From contig NZ_CP072943.1 in NCBI RefSeq assembly GCF_018069705.1, forward strand, positions 1,105,260 through 1,169,259: 64,000 bases of DNA. Reading direction: 5' to 3'. Shown here piece after piece: positions 7,009 to 16,580 of the stretch. Numbering within the stretch: position 1 is the stretch's first letter; each line of letters begins with the position of its first letter. The position numbers were made by a program, and so were the translations under genes. This DNA comes from Aminithiophilus ramosus (GTDB lineage: Bacteria; Synergistota; Synergistia; Synergistales; Aminithiophilaceae). The notes under the pieces were generated by a model that ran no database searches, was not told where the DNA came from, and saw only the letters and a list, made by a program, of their open reading frames with translations.

Positions 7009-8667
7009 ATGTTCTGTTTCCAGTGTCAGGAATGCGCCAATAACAAAGGGTGCACCGTCCGCGGCGTCTGCGGCAAGCCGGAGGCAACGGCCAATCTTCA
7101 GGATCTGCTCATTCACACACTGAAGGGAATCGCCCTATGGTCGAAAGAGGCCCGCAGCCTGGAGATCGCCCACTCGGAAGGGCTGTTCGTCGCCCAATGT
7201 CTTTTCTCGACCATCACCAACGCCAACTGGGACGACGAGCGCTTCGCCTCTCTCATCGGCCAGGCCCTGGAGCGGCGCGAAGTCCTGCGACAGGACGTTC
7301 TGGCCGCCTACAAGGCCGAGAGGGGACGCGACTTCGACAAGACTATGGACGACAGTGCCACATGGAGCGGCCCGACCGACTCCTTCGCCGAAAAATCCCG
7401 GAGCGTGGGCGTTCTGGCCACGGAAAACGAAGACGTCCGCTCGCTGAGACAGCTCCTCATCATCGGCCTCAAAGGCATCGCCGCCTACGCCGACCACGCC
7501 GCCGTCCTGGGGTACGAGGACGAAAATCTTTATGATTTCTTCATGGAGGCTCTGGCGTCGACGACGGAGGACCTCTCCGTCGACGCCATGGTGGCCCTCG
7601 TCCTCAAGGCCGGGGAGATTTCCGTCCAGACCATGGCCCTTCTCGACAGGGCCAACACCGAGACTTACGGGAACCCGGAGATCACCCAGGTCAACATCGG
7701 CGTCGGCACGCGCCCGGCCATCCTCATCAGCGGCCACGACCTGCGCGATATGGAGGACCTTCTCAGGCAGACCGAGGGGACCGGCGTCGACGTCTACACG
7801 CACGGCGAGATGCTGCCTGCCCATTACTACCCGGCCTTCAAGAAATATGACCACTTCGTCGGCAACTACGGAGGATCGTGGTGGAAGCAGAACGACGAGT
7901 TCGAGGCCTTCAACGGCCCCATCCTGATGACCACAAACTGCCTCGTCCCTCTCAAGAGGCACAACACCTACGCCGACCGCCTCTTCACGACGGGCATGAC
8001 GGGCTATCCCGGAGCCGTTCACATTCCCGACAGGCCCGAAGGAGGCGCCAAGGATTTTTCGGCCCTCATCGCCAGGGCCAGGACCTGCAAGGCCCCGACG
8101 GAACTCGAGACGGGAACGATCGTCGGCGGTTTCGCCCACCGTCAGGTTCTGGCCCTGGCCGACAAGATCGTCGAGGCCGTCAAGAGCGGAGCCATCAGGC
8201 GTTTTGTCGTCATGGCCGGCTGCGACGGGCGCCACAGGAGCCGCGACTACTACAGCGAGGTGGCCCAGGCCCTTCCGAAGGACACGGTCATCCTCACGGC
8301 GGGCTGCGCCAAATACCGCTACAACAAGCTCGCTCTGGGCGACATCGGCGGCATTCCCCGCGTCCTCGACGCCGGTCAGTGCAACGATTCCTACTCTCTG
8401 GCCGTCATCGCCCTCAAGCTCAAGGAGGTCTTCGGCCTCGCCGACATCAACGAGCTGCCCCTTTCCTACGATATCGCCTGGTACGAGCAGAAGGCCGTCG
8501 CCGTCCTCCTGGCCCTCCTCTTTCTGGGCATCAAGGATATCCGCCTCGGCCCTACCCTGCCGGCCTTCCTCTCGCCCAACGTGGCCAAGGTCCTCGTGGA
8601 AAACTTCGGCATCAGGGCCATCGACACCGTCGAGTCTGACGTGGCGGCCATGATGGACGGCCGCTAG
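7009..8667 (+). CDS. hcp: Hybrid cluster protein (hydroxylamine reductase)
   Basis: Cytoplasmic iron-sulfur protein. In this family the enzyme reduces hydroxylamine and, in E. coli, acts as a high-affinity NO reductase and S-nitrosylase. The N-terminal Cys residues at 3, 6, 15 and 21 (CFQCQEC...GC...VCGK) form the cubane site. Hybrid-cluster ligands are visible farther on: [23 protein letters not shown], and GQCNDSYS. At about 552 residues it is full length. The AGGAGG at 6996-7001 is only 1 nt from the ATG at 7003 but 7 nt from the ATG at 7009, so the protein should begin MFCFQ. It is the second gene after the cupin. No Hcr reductase partner is visible here. Confidence 0.96.
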   Translation: MFCFQCQECANNKGCTVRGVCGKPEATANLQDLLIHTLKGIALWSKEARSLEIAHSEGLFVAQCLFSTITNANWDDERFASLIGQALERREVLRQDVLAAYKAERGRDFDKTMDDSATWSGPTDSFAEKSRSVGVLATENEDVRSLRQLLIIGLKGIAAYADHAAVLGYEDENLYDFFMEALASTTEDLSVDAMVALVLKAGEISVQTMALLDRANTETYGNPEITQVNIGVGTRPAILISGHDLRDMEDLLRQTEGTGVDVYTHGEMLPAHYYPAFKKYDHFVGNYGGSWWKQNDEFEAFNGPILMTTNCLVPLKRHNTYADRLFTTGMTGYPGAVHIPDRPEGGAKDFSALIARARTCKAPTELETGTIVGGFAHRQVLALADKIVEAVKSGAIRRFVVMAGCDGRHRSRDYYSEVAQALPKDTVILTAGCAKYRYNKLALGDIGGIPRVLDAGQCNDSYSLAVIALKLKEVFGLADINELPLSYDIAWYEQKAVAVLLALLFLGIKDIRLGPTLPAFLSPNVAKVLVENFGIRAIDTVESDVAAMMDGR

Positions 8668-8692
8668 TTCTCTCGGCCCGGTTCAGGAGACG

Positions 8693-8726
8693 AGAGGGGC
8701 GGGAGTCGATCGACTCCCGCCCCTCT
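8693..8726. terminator. Perfect 34-bp palindrome between convergent hcp and rimI
   Basis: A perfect inverted repeat with no spacer (17 bp per arm, AGAGGGGCGGGAGTCGA and its complement), lying 25 nt after the hcp stop and about 100 nt before the rimI stop. It has only weak T-rich flanks, so it is probably a bidirectional terminator or transcript-end stabiliser rather than a classic U-tract terminator. Confidence 0.65.
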
Positions 8727-8827
8727 TCTCGTTAGGGCAAACCCCGAAATCCCCTGAGCCGCGTCCGTCCCCTCAAGGCCAACAAGCCCTTTTTCCCTCA
8801 GGAGGGAAGGCACCTCCGGGCAGCGGT

Positions 8828-9289
8828 CTACCCCAGATCGAGGGGCAAGGAGGTCATCATGACGTAGGAATCCTCCCCGTCGTTGTAGTAGCCCCGGGTA
8901 CGACCCACGACGCGGAAGCCGAAGGCCCGGTAGAGGGACTGGGCATCGGCATTGCCCTCCCGGACGTCGAGGGCGACGGCCTTCATCTCCCAGGTGAGAC
9001 CGATCTCGCAGAGGGCCAGAAGAAGTTGGGAGGCAATCCCTTTCCGTCTGTAGTCGGGATGGACGGCGAGGTTCATGATGTAGAGTCGCTTTTTTTGTCT
9101 TTTGCAGGCACCGAAGCCGATGAGGCATTTTTTCCTCCAGGCCCCGAGGTAGCAGGAGAGGCCACTTTCCAGGGAGAGGTCCTTCTCGATCCAGGCCCTT
9201 TCCCAGGGCGTGGGGTTGCAGAGCCTCTCGATGGCGTAGATCTCGTCGAGAGTGGAAAGATCGCAGAAGTCGATGTCGACGAGAAGCAT
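8828..9289 (-). CDS. rimI: Ribosomal-protein-alanine N-acetyltransferase (RimI family)
   Basis: A GNAT-fold acetyltransferase of 153 residues that uses acetyl-CoA to acetylate protein N-termini, classically ribosomal protein S18. The acetyl-CoA-binding motif A is clear (NLAVHPDYRRKGIASQLL, about residues 72-90), followed by LDVREGNADAQSLYRAFGF, the RimI-type motif B with NxxAxxLYxxxGF, and RGYYNDGEDSYVM near the C-terminus. Its start lies 10 nt after the purA stop on the same strand, so it is the last gene of the long minus-strand run. Other GNAT substrates cannot be excluded. Confidence 0.88.
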   Translation of the reverse strand: MLLVDIDFCDLSTLDEIYAIERLCNPTPWERAWIEKDLSLESGLSCYLGAWRKKCLIGFGACKRQKKRLYIMNLAVHPDYRRKGIASQLLLALCEIGLTWEMKAVALDVREGNADAQSLYRAFGFRVVGRTRGYYNDGEDSYVMMTSLPLDLG

Positions 9290-9299
9290 GGCGCAGTCG

Positions 9300-10586
9300 T
9301 CAGAGTCCGCGAAGGATGGTCTGTTCTCTTTTCGGCCCCACTCCGATGAGGATGACGGGAACGCCCGTCGTCTTTTCGATGTAGGTCACGTAGTCCTGGG
9401 CCGCCTGAGGCAGAGAGTCGAAGGTGCGGCAGGCGTCAAGAGACTCGCTCCATCCCGGCAGGGTCTCGTAGATGGGCCGGGCCTCGATGAGCTTGTCGCT
9501 GTTGTTGGTGAAGTGGCGCTCTTTCTTGCCGTCGATTTCGTAGGCCGTGCAGACGGAGATCTCACTCAGACCGTCGAGGACATCGAGTTTGGTGAGGGCG
9601 ATGGCCGTGATGCCGTTGACGCGGACGGCATAGCGGAGGGCGACCATGTCGAGCCAGCCGCAGCGTCGGGGACGCCCCGTCGTGGCGCCGAACTCGCATC
9701 CCTTTTCGCGGAGATAGGCCCCCTTCTCTCCCTGATCCTCAGTGGGGAAGGGACCGTCGCCGACGCGGGTGCAGTAGGCCTTGACGATGCCGATGACCCT
9801 GTCGATCCGGGTGGGACCGATGCCGACACCCAGGCAGCCGCCTGCGGCGGTGGGATGGGAGCTGGTGACGAAGGGATAGGTGCCGTGGTCTGCGTCGAGA
9901 AGCGTTCCCTGGGCCCCTTCGAGGAGGACCGACTTCCCTTCTCCGAGGGCCTCGTCGACGAGGAGGGAGGCGTCGCCCACGTAGGGAGCCAGAGCCTTGC
10001 CCCAGGTCAGGGCCTTGTCGTAGAGGTCGTCGAAGGGAAGAGGCGATTCGTCGTAGACGCGGCTGAGAAGGAGATTTTTGATCTCCAGGTTGAACTCCAG
10101 CTTTTCCCTCAGGACATGGCCGTCCAGGAGGTCTTCGACGCGGATGCCGACGCGGTTGTACTTGTCGACGTAGCAGGGGCCAATGCCCCTTTTCGTCGTG
10201 CCGATCTGCCGGTCCTGACCGCGGAATTTCTCGTCAAGCCCGTCGAGGACCTTGTGGTAGGGCATGACGACATGGGCCGAACCGCTGATGAGCAGTCGGG
10301 CCCTGTCTTTGCCCTTCTCCTGAAGCTCTTTCAGCTCAGAAAGGAGCTGGTCGGGATCGACGACGACGCCGTTGCCGATGACGCAGAGGCAGCCCGAGTA
10401 GAGCATTCCCGAGGGAAGGAGATGAAAGACGTGCTTCTCGTCGCCGACGATGACGGTATGCCCGGCATTGGCCCCTCCCTGATAACGGACGATGACATCC
10501 ATCCGTCCGGCAAGGGCATCGACGACGCGTCCCTTGCCTTCGTCTCCCCACTGGGCTCCGATGATGACGTCAACCTGTCCTGCCAT
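9300..10586 (-). CDS. purA: Adenylosuccinate synthetase
   Basis: Catalyses the GTP-dependent condensation of IMP and aspartate to adenylosuccinate, the first committed step to AMP. The 428-residue length is typical. The N-terminal GTP-binding motif GAQWGDEGKGR (residues 10-20), the catalytic His in GGANAGHTV, TTKRGIGPCY, the TGRPRRCGW loop and the C-terminal base-binding GVGPKREQTI are all present. It lies 15 nt downstream of the deacetylase gene and just before rimI on the same strand. Confidence 0.97.
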   Translation of the reverse strand: MAGQVDVIIGAQWGDEGKGRVVDALAGRMDVIVRYQGGANAGHTVIVGDEKHVFHLLPSGMLYSGCLCVIGNGVVVDPDQLLSELKELQEKGKDRARLLISGSAHVVMPYHKVLDGLDEKFRGQDRQIGTTKRGIGPCYVDKYNRVGIRVEDLLDGHVLREKLEFNLEIKNLLLSRVYDESPLPFDDLYDKALTWGKALAPYVGDASLLVDEALGEGKSVLLEGAQGTLLDADHGTYPFVTSSHPTAAGGCLGVGIGPTRIDRVIGIVKAYCTRVGDGPFPTEDQGEKGAYLREKGCEFGATTGRPRRCGWLDMVALRYAVRVNGITAIALTKLDVLDGLSEISVCTAYEIDGKKERHFTNNSDKLIEARPIYETLPGWSESLDACRTFDSLPQAAQDYVTYIEKTTGVPVILIGVGPKREQTILRGL

Positions 10587-10601
10587 CGTTCTGATTCCTC
10601 C

Positions 10602-11567
10602 TCATCTGGGATAGACGGCCTCGAGCAGCTCCGGAAGGGTCACAAAGCGCAGACCCGGCTGAAGACGCCGATCCATCGTCTCGAAAAAGGTGATCGTCAA
10701 AGGCCGCACGTGGCCGATGACGACGACCCACCCTCGACTTCGGGCCAGCTTCTGGGCCCGGAGCCACTGGCTCTTCATGAAGTCGAGCGTCGCCTCGTGG
10801 TCGAGGAAAATACTGTTGTAGGCCGTCTTCAGCCCCATTCGCCGGGCCGTCCGGAAGGCCACGGAGGTGGAGCTGGTGCGGCTGTCGAGAAAGAGAAGCC
10901 CTCTTTCGGCGAGAGGCTTCAGGACGGCCTCCATGACGCGTTCGTCGGCCGTGGCCCGCGAGCCGCGATGGTTATTGACGCCGACGAGAGTCGGCATCTC
11001 GTCAAGGAGGGCGGCCACCGTCTCGGAGATGACGTCGTCGCTCATGGCGACGCCGACGAGGAAATCCCCCCTCGTTCCGTCACCCTCGGCCTCCATGGGC
11101 AAGTGAAGGATGGCGGGGAAGCCGCGCGCCTCAAGGAGGGCCGCGACGTCAAGGCTGTGCCTCTCTCTGGGCAGAATGGCGAAGGTCATGGGAATCGCCA
11201 CGTCGACCAGACGGCGCGGACCGTCGACGTTGAAGCCGCAGTCGTCGATGACGAGACAGATCAGCCCCTCTCCGTCAGGCCTTTCGGGCGCGAAAGGATC
11301 TTCGTCCGACCGGGAGAGGTCGCCTTCTTTCGAGACGGGTGTCGGCCCAAAGAGAGAACTGGCGTCCTGAGACGGAGGCGCCTCCGTCGTCCCGGGAGCT
11401 TCCGGCCCCTCCTCCTCACGGATCTCCCCGACAGACGGGTGAGGCGTGACGGGATGTCCGTCACGTCTCACCGCCGCTCCGATGAGAAGGCCGCCGGAAA
11501 AGACCATGATCAGGACAAGGAGCCAGGCCCGGGAGACGCGGCCCCGTCTCCCGACGAAAAGCCCCAT
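10602..11567 (-). CDS. Divergent polysaccharide deacetylase family protein (DUF610/YibQ-like)
   Basis: A 321-residue envelope protein. Residues 13-35 form an N-terminal membrane anchor, followed by a Pro/Glu/Ser-rich linker and a NodB-like deacetylase-related domain from about residue 100: CLVIDDCGFN, the PMTFAILP strand, ILHLPMEA, and GVNNHRGSRAT. In this family the Asp-Asp and His-containing segments are kept but substrate and activity are poorly known. It is 3 nt downstream of the C-terminal processing protease gene and follows the EnvC-like factor, an arrangement suggesting a role in cell-wall remodelling. A carbohydrate substrate is inferred. Confidence 0.85.
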   Translation of the reverse strand: MGLFVGRRGRVSRAWLLVLIMVFSGGLLIGAAVRRDGHPVTPHPSVGEIREEEGPEAPGTTEAPPSQDASSLFGPTPVSKEGDLSRSDEDPFAPERPDGEGLICLVIDDCGFNVDGPRRLVDVAIPMTFAILPRERHSLDVAALLEARGFPAILHLPMEAEGDGTRGDFLVGVAMSDDVISETVAALLDEMPTLVGVNNHRGSRATADERVMEAVLKPLAERGLLFLDSRTSSTSVAFRTARRMGLKTAYNSIFLDHEATLDFMKSQWLRAQKLARSRGWVVVIGHVRPLTITFFETMDRRLQPGLRFVTLPELLEAVYPR

Positions 11568-11570
11568 CGT

Positions 11571-12779
11571 CTAAGAGGCCGCCTGTCGCCGCGGCGAAGC
11601 GATCCGATCCAGTTCTTCGAGGGCTCGCTTGAGCTGCAGGTCTTCCTCTCTCTCTTTCGTCATCTCGCCGTCGACTTCCACGTCGGGGTCGAGGCCGTTG
11701 TGATCGATATTGACCCCATTGGGCGTGTGGTAGCGGGCGATGGTAACGTAGAGGCCGGAGCCGTCGGGAAGATTGAAGAGGGTCTGGACCGATCCCTTTC
11801 CGAAGCTCTTCTTGCCGACGAGAGGGACCTCGCTCCGATCCCGGAGGGCACCGGCGACGATTTCCGAGGCGCTGGCGCTCCCCTCGTTGATGAGGACGAC
11901 GAGAGGGAGAGAGGTGCGGACACCGGGCCTGGCGTAGAGGGTATCGTTGGAGCGTTCGACTCGTCCCCGCATACCGACGACGAGGCCTCCGTCGAGGAAG
12001 AGGTCGGCCACGTCGACGGCCACGTTGAGAAGCCCGCCGGGGTTGTTGCGCACGTCGAGGACGATCCCCTCCACGTCCTGGCTCAGGACGTCGTCCAGGG
12101 CGGCCTGAAGCTCCTCCGTCGTCTTCTGGTTGAACTGGATGAGACGGATATAGCCCCAACGCTCCTGGAGGACCTCGTGACGCACGGAGTGGATCTGGAT
12201 GTTTTCGCGGACCAGATCGAACTGGAGGAGTTCGTCGGCCCCTTCCCGGCGGATCCAGACCGTCACGGCCGTCCCCGGGGCACCGCGGAGTTTCTTGACG
12301 ACCTCGTTCTGGTCGACGCCGATGATGACTTCGTCATCGACCTTGACGATCTCGTCGAGGGGTTTGAGACCGGCCCGATCGGCCGGCGTCCCCTCTATGG
12401 GGCTGATGACCATGGTCCGCCCCTCTTTTTTGCCGATGTAGATCCCCAGGCCGCCGTACTCGCCCTGCATCTCGATCTCTTCCTGTTTCATCTGATCGGG
12501 ATCGACGTAGCGCGTATAGGGGTCCTCCCAGGCCGAAACCATGCCTCTCAGGGCGCCGTGGACCAGTTTGTTCTCGACGTCCTCCTGCTTGTCGGCATCG
12601 ACGTGGTACGTCTCCAGGATGGCCCGGGCCTGCTTCATCAGCCAGAGGCCCTGGTTGCCGAAGGGAACGGACCTCAGATCGAAGCCTTCGACGAGGTTCG
12701 TGCGAAAGACGAGGACTCCCCCTGCCAGGGTAAGGCCGATCAGGATGCCAGCGATGATGTCTCGACTGCGTTTCCACAT
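11571..12779 (-). CDS. C-terminal processing serine protease (S41 family, CtpA/Prc-like) with PDZ domain
   Basis: A secreted or membrane-anchored protease. A hydrophobic segment lies at about residues 8-26, then a PDZ domain (GGLGIYIGKKEGRTMV...LDEIVKVDDEVI), then the S41 catalytic core with the nucleophile Ser in GSASASEIVAGAL and the general-base Lys in GKKSFGKGSVQT. About 402 residues, normal length. The longest frame would start at GTG 12791, but the AGAAGG site overlaps that GTG and instead lies 11 nt before the ATG at 12779, which I prefer. It follows the EnvC-like gene directly, as in many bacteria where the pair tunes peptidoglycan hydrolysis. Its substrate here is unknown. Confidence 0.93.
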   Translation of the reverse strand: MWKRSRDIIAGILIGLTLAGGVLVFRTNLVEGFDLRSVPFGNQGLWLMKQARAILETYHVDADKQEDVENKLVHGALRGMVSAWEDPYTRYVDPDQMKQEEIEMQGEYGGLGIYIGKKEGRTMVISPIEGTPADRAGLKPLDEIVKVDDEVIIGVDQNEVVKKLRGAPGTAVTVWIRREGADELLQFDLVRENIQIHSVRHEVLQERWGYIRLIQFNQKTTEELQAALDDVLSQDVEGIVLDVRNNPGGLLNVAVDVADLFLDGGLVVGMRGRVERSNDTLYARPGVRTSLPLVVLINEGSASASEIVAGALRDRSEVPLVGKKSFGKGSVQTLFNLPDGSGLYVTIARYHTPNGVNIDHNGLDPDVEVDGEMTKEREEDLQLKRALEELDRIASPRRQAAS

Positions 12780-12806
12780 AGAAGCGTTCACCTTCTGTTG
12801 AGGGGC

Positions 12807-14033
12807 TTATCGTCCGCCCAGATAGCGCATCGGGTCTTTGGCCTCACCGTTGACGCGCACTTCGAAATGGAGGTGGGGGCCCGTGGCGACGCCCGTGTCG
12901 CCCACCAGTCCCACGGTCTGGCCCACTTTGACGCGATCGCCTTCGGCGACGGAGATCCGCGACAGGTGGGCATAGACGGTGGTCAAGTCGCCTCCGTGGT
13001 CGACAACGACGATCTGGCCGTAGCCGCGCAGCCATCCCGTGAAGAGGATCTCTCCCGCCTCGGCGGCCCCCACGAGATCGCCTCTGTTGCCGTCGATGTC
13101 AATTCCCGTGTGGGTCGTCTTCGTCTTGAAGACGGGATGAACACGCGTGCCGAAGGGGCTCATGACCTTGCCCTGGATGGGCCACTTCAATCTGCCTCCC
13201 GGCTTGTAGGCCGCAGGAGGAGGCGAAGGGGGCCGGCGACCGGATTGGGCGGCCGCCGCAGCCGCCGCGGCCCTCCGTGCCTCCTCGGCCAGGCGCTGCT
13301 TCTCCTGGAGGAGACGGCGAATCCTCTGTTCCAATTCGGCCTGGGCCTGGGCGAACTCCTTCTCGGCCCTCTCGAAACTGACCTTCTCGCGGCGGATCGT
13401 GTCGAGAGCCTTGTTCCGCTGAGCCAAGGATTGATTATACTCTTTTTTCTCCTTTTCCAGAGAGGCCCTCTGCCTCTTCAGCTGCCCTCTCTGGCTCTCC
13501 AGCTCGCCCAGGGCCTTCTCCAGGCCCTCTTTCTTGCGGGCCAGGTCGTCGAAGAAGAGACGGTCCTGGTCGGTGATCCGTTTCAGGAGATAGGTCGTCG
13601 CCAGGGCCTCCTGAACGTCGCCGGTAGAGAGGAGAAGGTCGAGATCGGCGCCGTTACCGTACTTGTAGAGGGCCAGGAGCCTTTTGCGAAGAAGCTCCTG
13701 CACGCCGACCAGATCCTTGCGGGTCGAGGCGATCTCTTTCTCGAGATCTTCGATGCGGCCAGCCACCTTTTTCTGCTGAAGGTCGAGGACAACGATCTTC
13801 TGCTGGGTGACGACGGTCTTCTCGTTGATCCGCGACAGCTCGTCGAGGAGGCTTTTTTCCTTCTGGGCAGTCTCGCCCAGCTTCTGGCGATGGGCGGCCA
13901 CCTGAGCCTCGATCTGGGCCAGCCTGGCCTCCTCCTGCCGCAGGCTCCGGTCCACCTCCTCCCGCGTCAGGGCCTGAGCCGTCAGAGGCGAGAGAAGAAG
14001 GACGGCGAGAAGCAGAGCTGCCGAACCTTTCAT
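12807..14033 (-). CDS. EnvC-like murein hydrolase activator, M23/LytM domain
   Basis: An exported 408-residue protein with a signal peptide (about residues 1-22, ending AQALTREE), a long coiled coil (about residues 25-245, rich in Glu/Gln/Lys/Arg), an Ala- and Pro-rich hinge, and a C-terminal LytM/M23 domain. The domain has HTGIDIDG and PHLHFEVRVNG, so His ligands of the zinc site appear present; some EnvC proteins lack them and act only as activators. The gene is downstream of ftsE-ftsX, the ABC-like complex that recruits EnvC to the division site. I infer septal wall splitting controlled by FtsEX. Confidence 0.92.
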   Translation of the reverse strand: MKGSAALLLAVLLLSPLTAQALTREEVDRSLRQEEARLAQIEAQVAAHRQKLGETAQKEKSLLDELSRINEKTVVTQQKIVVLDLQQKKVAGRIEDLEKEIASTRKDLVGVQELLRKRLLALYKYGNGADLDLLLSTGDVQEALATTYLLKRITDQDRLFFDDLARKKEGLEKALGELESQRGQLKRQRASLEKEKKEYNQSLAQRNKALDTIRREKVSFERAEKEFAQAQAELEQRIRRLLQEKQRLAEEARRAAAAAAAAQSGRRPPSPPPAAYKPGGRLKWPIQGKVMSPFGTRVHPVFKTKTTHTGIDIDGNRGDLVGAAEAGEILFTGWLRGYGQIVVVDHGGDLTTVYAHLSRISVAEGDRVKVGQTVGLVGDTGVATGPHLHFEVRVNGEAKDPMRYLGGR

Positions 14034-14062
14034 GGACGTTCCTCCTCTTCCTCGGAGAGTGA

Positions 14063-14947
14063 TCAGAGGGGCCTCACGGCCGAACGGATGAAGCGGACGA
14101 CGGCGAACCAGCTGGCGATCCAGCCAAGGCTGATCCCCGCCCCGACGAGGACGATGCCGAGGCGGACCAGAAGGGCTCCGTCTCGGACGAAAAGCAGGAA
14201 GGGCATCGTCGCCGAGAGAACATCGACGGCCGAGGCATAGGTCCGCAGAAGGGTCAACGAGGCGAGTCCGGCGCCGACCATTCCCAGAATCATCCCCTGG
14301 AGGACGAAAGGAAAGGCCACGTAGGCCTGAGTGGCTCCCACCTGGAGCATGACGTGGATCTCGTCGCGGCGGGAATAGACGGCCATGCGCACCGTGTTGA
14401 AGAGAACCATGACGGCGGCGGCGACGGCGATGACGAGGGCACCCAGGGAGAGACGTCCGACGAAGGAGGAGAGGCGCTCCAGCTTCTCGGCCAGGCCACC
14501 GGCGTAGACGACGTCCTCCACCTCGGCCATGGCCACGAGACGACGCGCCAGAGGGGTAACCTGAGAGGCCCTGTCGACGCGGATCTCCAGGGCCGGAGGC
14601 AGGGGGTTCTCTCCCACGAGAGTCACCACCTCGGCCCTGTTGCCCAGGCGTGCCTTGAGACGCTCCAGCGCCTCTTGGGGTGTCACGGCGACGACGTGCG
14701 CCGTGTTGCCGAAGCTCTCCACCTTGGCCTTCATGGCCGCCAGGTCGGCGTCGTGCCGGAGGTAGGCCTGGACGGTGAGCTGGCCCTCGACGTTGCCCAG
14801 GACGTGGCGGGCATTGAGGCTCAGGAGAGAGCTGACGCCGAGGAGGAAGAAGACGGCCGAGATGGAGAACAGCGTCAGGAGGCTCATGCCCCAGTGGCGG
14901 AAGAGGAGTCGGAAGGTGTCGCGCAAGAGGTACCTAAAGGTCGACAT
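14063..14947 (-). CDS. ftsX: Cell division protein FtsX
   Basis: Membrane partner of FtsE. The topology is typical: a short cytoplasmic N-terminus, a first transmembrane helix (about residues 20-44), an extracytoplasmic loop of about 110 residues, then three transmembrane helices (about 165-190, 215-240, 262-285). Two starts are possible. The GGGGAGG site is only 1 nt from the ATG at 14956 but 10 nt from the ATG at 14947, so I choose the latter. The gene overlaps the end of ftsE by 14 nt, which implies coupled translation. FtsEX transmits ATP hydrolysis to periplasmic murein hydrolase control, here probably the EnvC-like product of the next gene. Confidence 0.93.
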   Translation of the reverse strand: MSTFRYLLRDTFRLLFRHWGMSLLTLFSISAVFFLLGVSSLLSLNARHVLGNVEGQLTVQAYLRHDADLAAMKAKVESFGNTAHVVAVTPQEALERLKARLGNRAEVVTLVGENPLPPALEIRVDRASQVTPLARRLVAMAEVEDVVYAGGLAEKLERLSSFVGRLSLGALVIAVAAAVMVLFNTVRMAVYSRRDEIHVMLQVGATQAYVAFPFVLQGMILGMVGAGLASLTLLRTYASAVDVLSATMPFLLFVRDGALLVRLGIVLVGAGISLGWIASWFAVVRFIRSAVRPL

Positions 14948-15629
14948 CGGCCACATACCTCCCCTGGCTTTCGTCGCGGACGATGCGCCCCCGGTTCAGC
15001 TCGACGACACGGTGACGGTAGGCGTCGACGAGATACTGATTGTGCGTCGCCATGAGGATCGTCGTCCCCGAGGCGTTGATCGACGTCAGAAGCTGAACGA
15101 TCTCGTCTGACGTACGGGGATCGAGGTTGCCCGTGGGTTCGTCGGCCAAGAGGAGGGCCGGAGCGTTGACGATGGCCCTGGCGATGGCCACCCGCTGCTG
15201 CTCCCCTCCCGAGAGCTGAGTGGGACGCAGGAAACGGCGGTGCCACATGCCGACCCGCTCGAGGACGAAACCCGACCGGTCACGGACCTCCTTGGGGGGG
15301 ACACCCATGGCCTCGAGGATGAAGGCCACATTCTCAAGGACCGTCAGGTGGGGCAGAAGACGGAAATCCTGAAAGACGATCCCCAGATCTCTCCTGTAGT
15401 AGGCAAGGTCGAGGGACCGCATGCGCCGCAGGTCGAATTCGCCCACCATCACCTGCCCCTTCGTGGGAAGGACTTCGCGGGAAATGACGCGCATGAGCGT
15501 CGTCTTGCCCGATCCCGTCGTTCCGACGAGGTAGACAAACTCGCCGGCTCCTACGGTGAGATAAATTCCTTCCAGGGCGACGATATCGCCTTCAAAGACT
15601 TTTGTCACCCCTGAGATGCGGATATCCAT
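14934..15629 (-). CDS. ftsE: Cell division ATP-binding protein FtsE
   Basis: A 231-residue ABC-type ATPase that pairs with FtsX at the division septum. It has Walker A (GTTGSGKTT), the Q-loop ([15 protein letters not shown]), the signature ([14 protein letters not shown]), Walker B ([11 protein letters not shown]) and the switch His ([11 protein letters not shown]). Its 3' end overlaps ftsX, and the gene starts 3 nt after the transketolase C-terminal-subunit stop, so it belongs to the same transcriptional run. Confidence 0.96.
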   Translation of the reverse strand: MDIRISGVTKVFEGDIVALEGIYLTVGAGEFVYLVGTTGSGKTTLMRVISREVLPTKGQVMVGEFDLRRMRSLDLAYYRRDLGIVFQDFRLLPHLTVLENVAFILEAMGVPPKEVRDRSGFVLERVGMWHRRFLRPTQLSGGEQQRVAIARAIVNAPALLLADEPTGNLDPRTSDEIVQLLTSINASGTTILMATHNQYLVDAYRHRVVELNRGRIVRDESQGRYVADVDL

Positions 15630-15632
15630 GGC

Positions 15633-16580
15633 TTACCTCCTCCGCATCGCCCAAGCCTGGGCGGCCGCTCCGACGATCTCCTTATAGGTGAGACCGTAGT
15701 ATTCCTGAAGGTTGGCCGTCGTTCCGCTCTGGCCGAAGCGCTCTCCCGCCGTGACGAAGCGGAGAGGGACGGGACAACGCTGAGAGACCCGTTCCGCCAC
15801 GGCGCCGCAGAGGCCGCCGACGACGCCATGCTCCTCGGCGACGACGCAACACCCCGTGCGGCGCACCGACGAGAGGATGAGGCGTTCCGGAAGGGGTTTG
15901 ACGCTGTAGCAGTCGATCACCTCGGGGGAAAGCCCCTGTTGGGCGAGAATCTCGGCGGCTCGAAGGGCCTCGTGGACCATGACGCCACAGGCACAGAGCG
16001 TCACCTCGTCGCCGCTGCGGAGGAGGCGCCCCTCGCCGAGGGCGAAGTCGGCGTCGTCCTCGCCGTAGAGGGAGGCCCTGGGATGATCGCCCAGGCGGAG
16101 GTAGACGGGTCCCTCGCTCCGGCAGGCCTCGACGGCGAGACGGCGTGCAGAAGGGGCGTCGGAGGGCACGACGACGGCCATTCCCGGAAGGGCCCTCATG
16201 AGAGCCAGATCCTCCAACATCTGATAAGGGGCTCCCTCGTCGCCTCGGGAAAAGCCGCTGCCGCTGCCGACGAGACAGAGGGGTAACCGGGGCAGGGCGA
16301 CGAGATTGCGGATTCGGTCGTAGGCACGGCCGACGAGAAAGGAGGCCGTCGAGGCGACGACGACGCGGAATCCGGCCAGGCTGAGACCGGCCGCCGCAAC
16401 GACGAGATCCTCCTCCGTCGACCCCGTCCGGACGAACTGGTCGGGAAAGGCCTCGGCGAAGGAGAGGAAACCCTCTTCCTGCGCCGAGACGCAGAGGAGA
16501 AAATCGGCGCTGTCACCGGCCAGGGAGGCCAGAGCCTCGCCGAACCCTTCCTGGGCGCTTCGACAACCGTGACCGTTCAT
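15633..16580 (-). CDS. Transketolase, C-terminal subunit
   Basis: A 315-residue protein carrying the pyrimidine-binding and C-terminal domains of a two-gene transketolase. It has DEGAPYQMLEDLALMRALPGMAVVVPSD and the C-terminal-domain stretch VIDCYSVKPLP. With the N-terminal subunit it would move ketol groups between sugar phosphates using thiamine diphosphate. The ATG overlaps the stop of the N-terminal subunit gene by 4 nt (16577-16580). It is embedded between csaB and ftsE. Two-subunit enzymes of this type are sometimes not true transketolases, so a related ThDP reaction is possible. Confidence 0.85.
   Translation of the reverse strand: MNGHGCRSAQEGFGEALASLAGDSADFLLCVSAQEEGFLSFAEAFPDQFVRTGSTEEDLVVAAAGLSLAGFRVVVASTASFLVGRAYDRIRNLVALPRLPLCLVGSGSGFSRGDEGAPYQMLEDLALMRALPGMAVVVPSDAPSARRLAVEACRSEGPVYLRLGDHPRASLYGEDDADFALGEGRLLRSGDEVTLCACGVMVHEALRAAEILAQQGLSPEVIDCYSVKPLPERLILSSVRRTGCCVVAEEHGVVGGLCGAVAERVSQRCPVPLRFVTAGERFGQSGTTANLQEYYGLTYKEIVGAAAQAWAMRRR

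Noticed and set aside
8664-9128. Minus-strand 154-codon frame overlapping rimI
   Set aside because: Lies in another frame of rimI and crosses the 34-bp palindrome; no domain and no ribosome binding site.
9252-14240. Plus-strand open frame of 1662 codons
   Set aside because: It runs antisense through rimI, purA, the deacetylase, ctpA-like, envC-like and ftsX genes, all with clear motifs. Long antisense frames are expected in high-GC DNA. No domain is recognisable.
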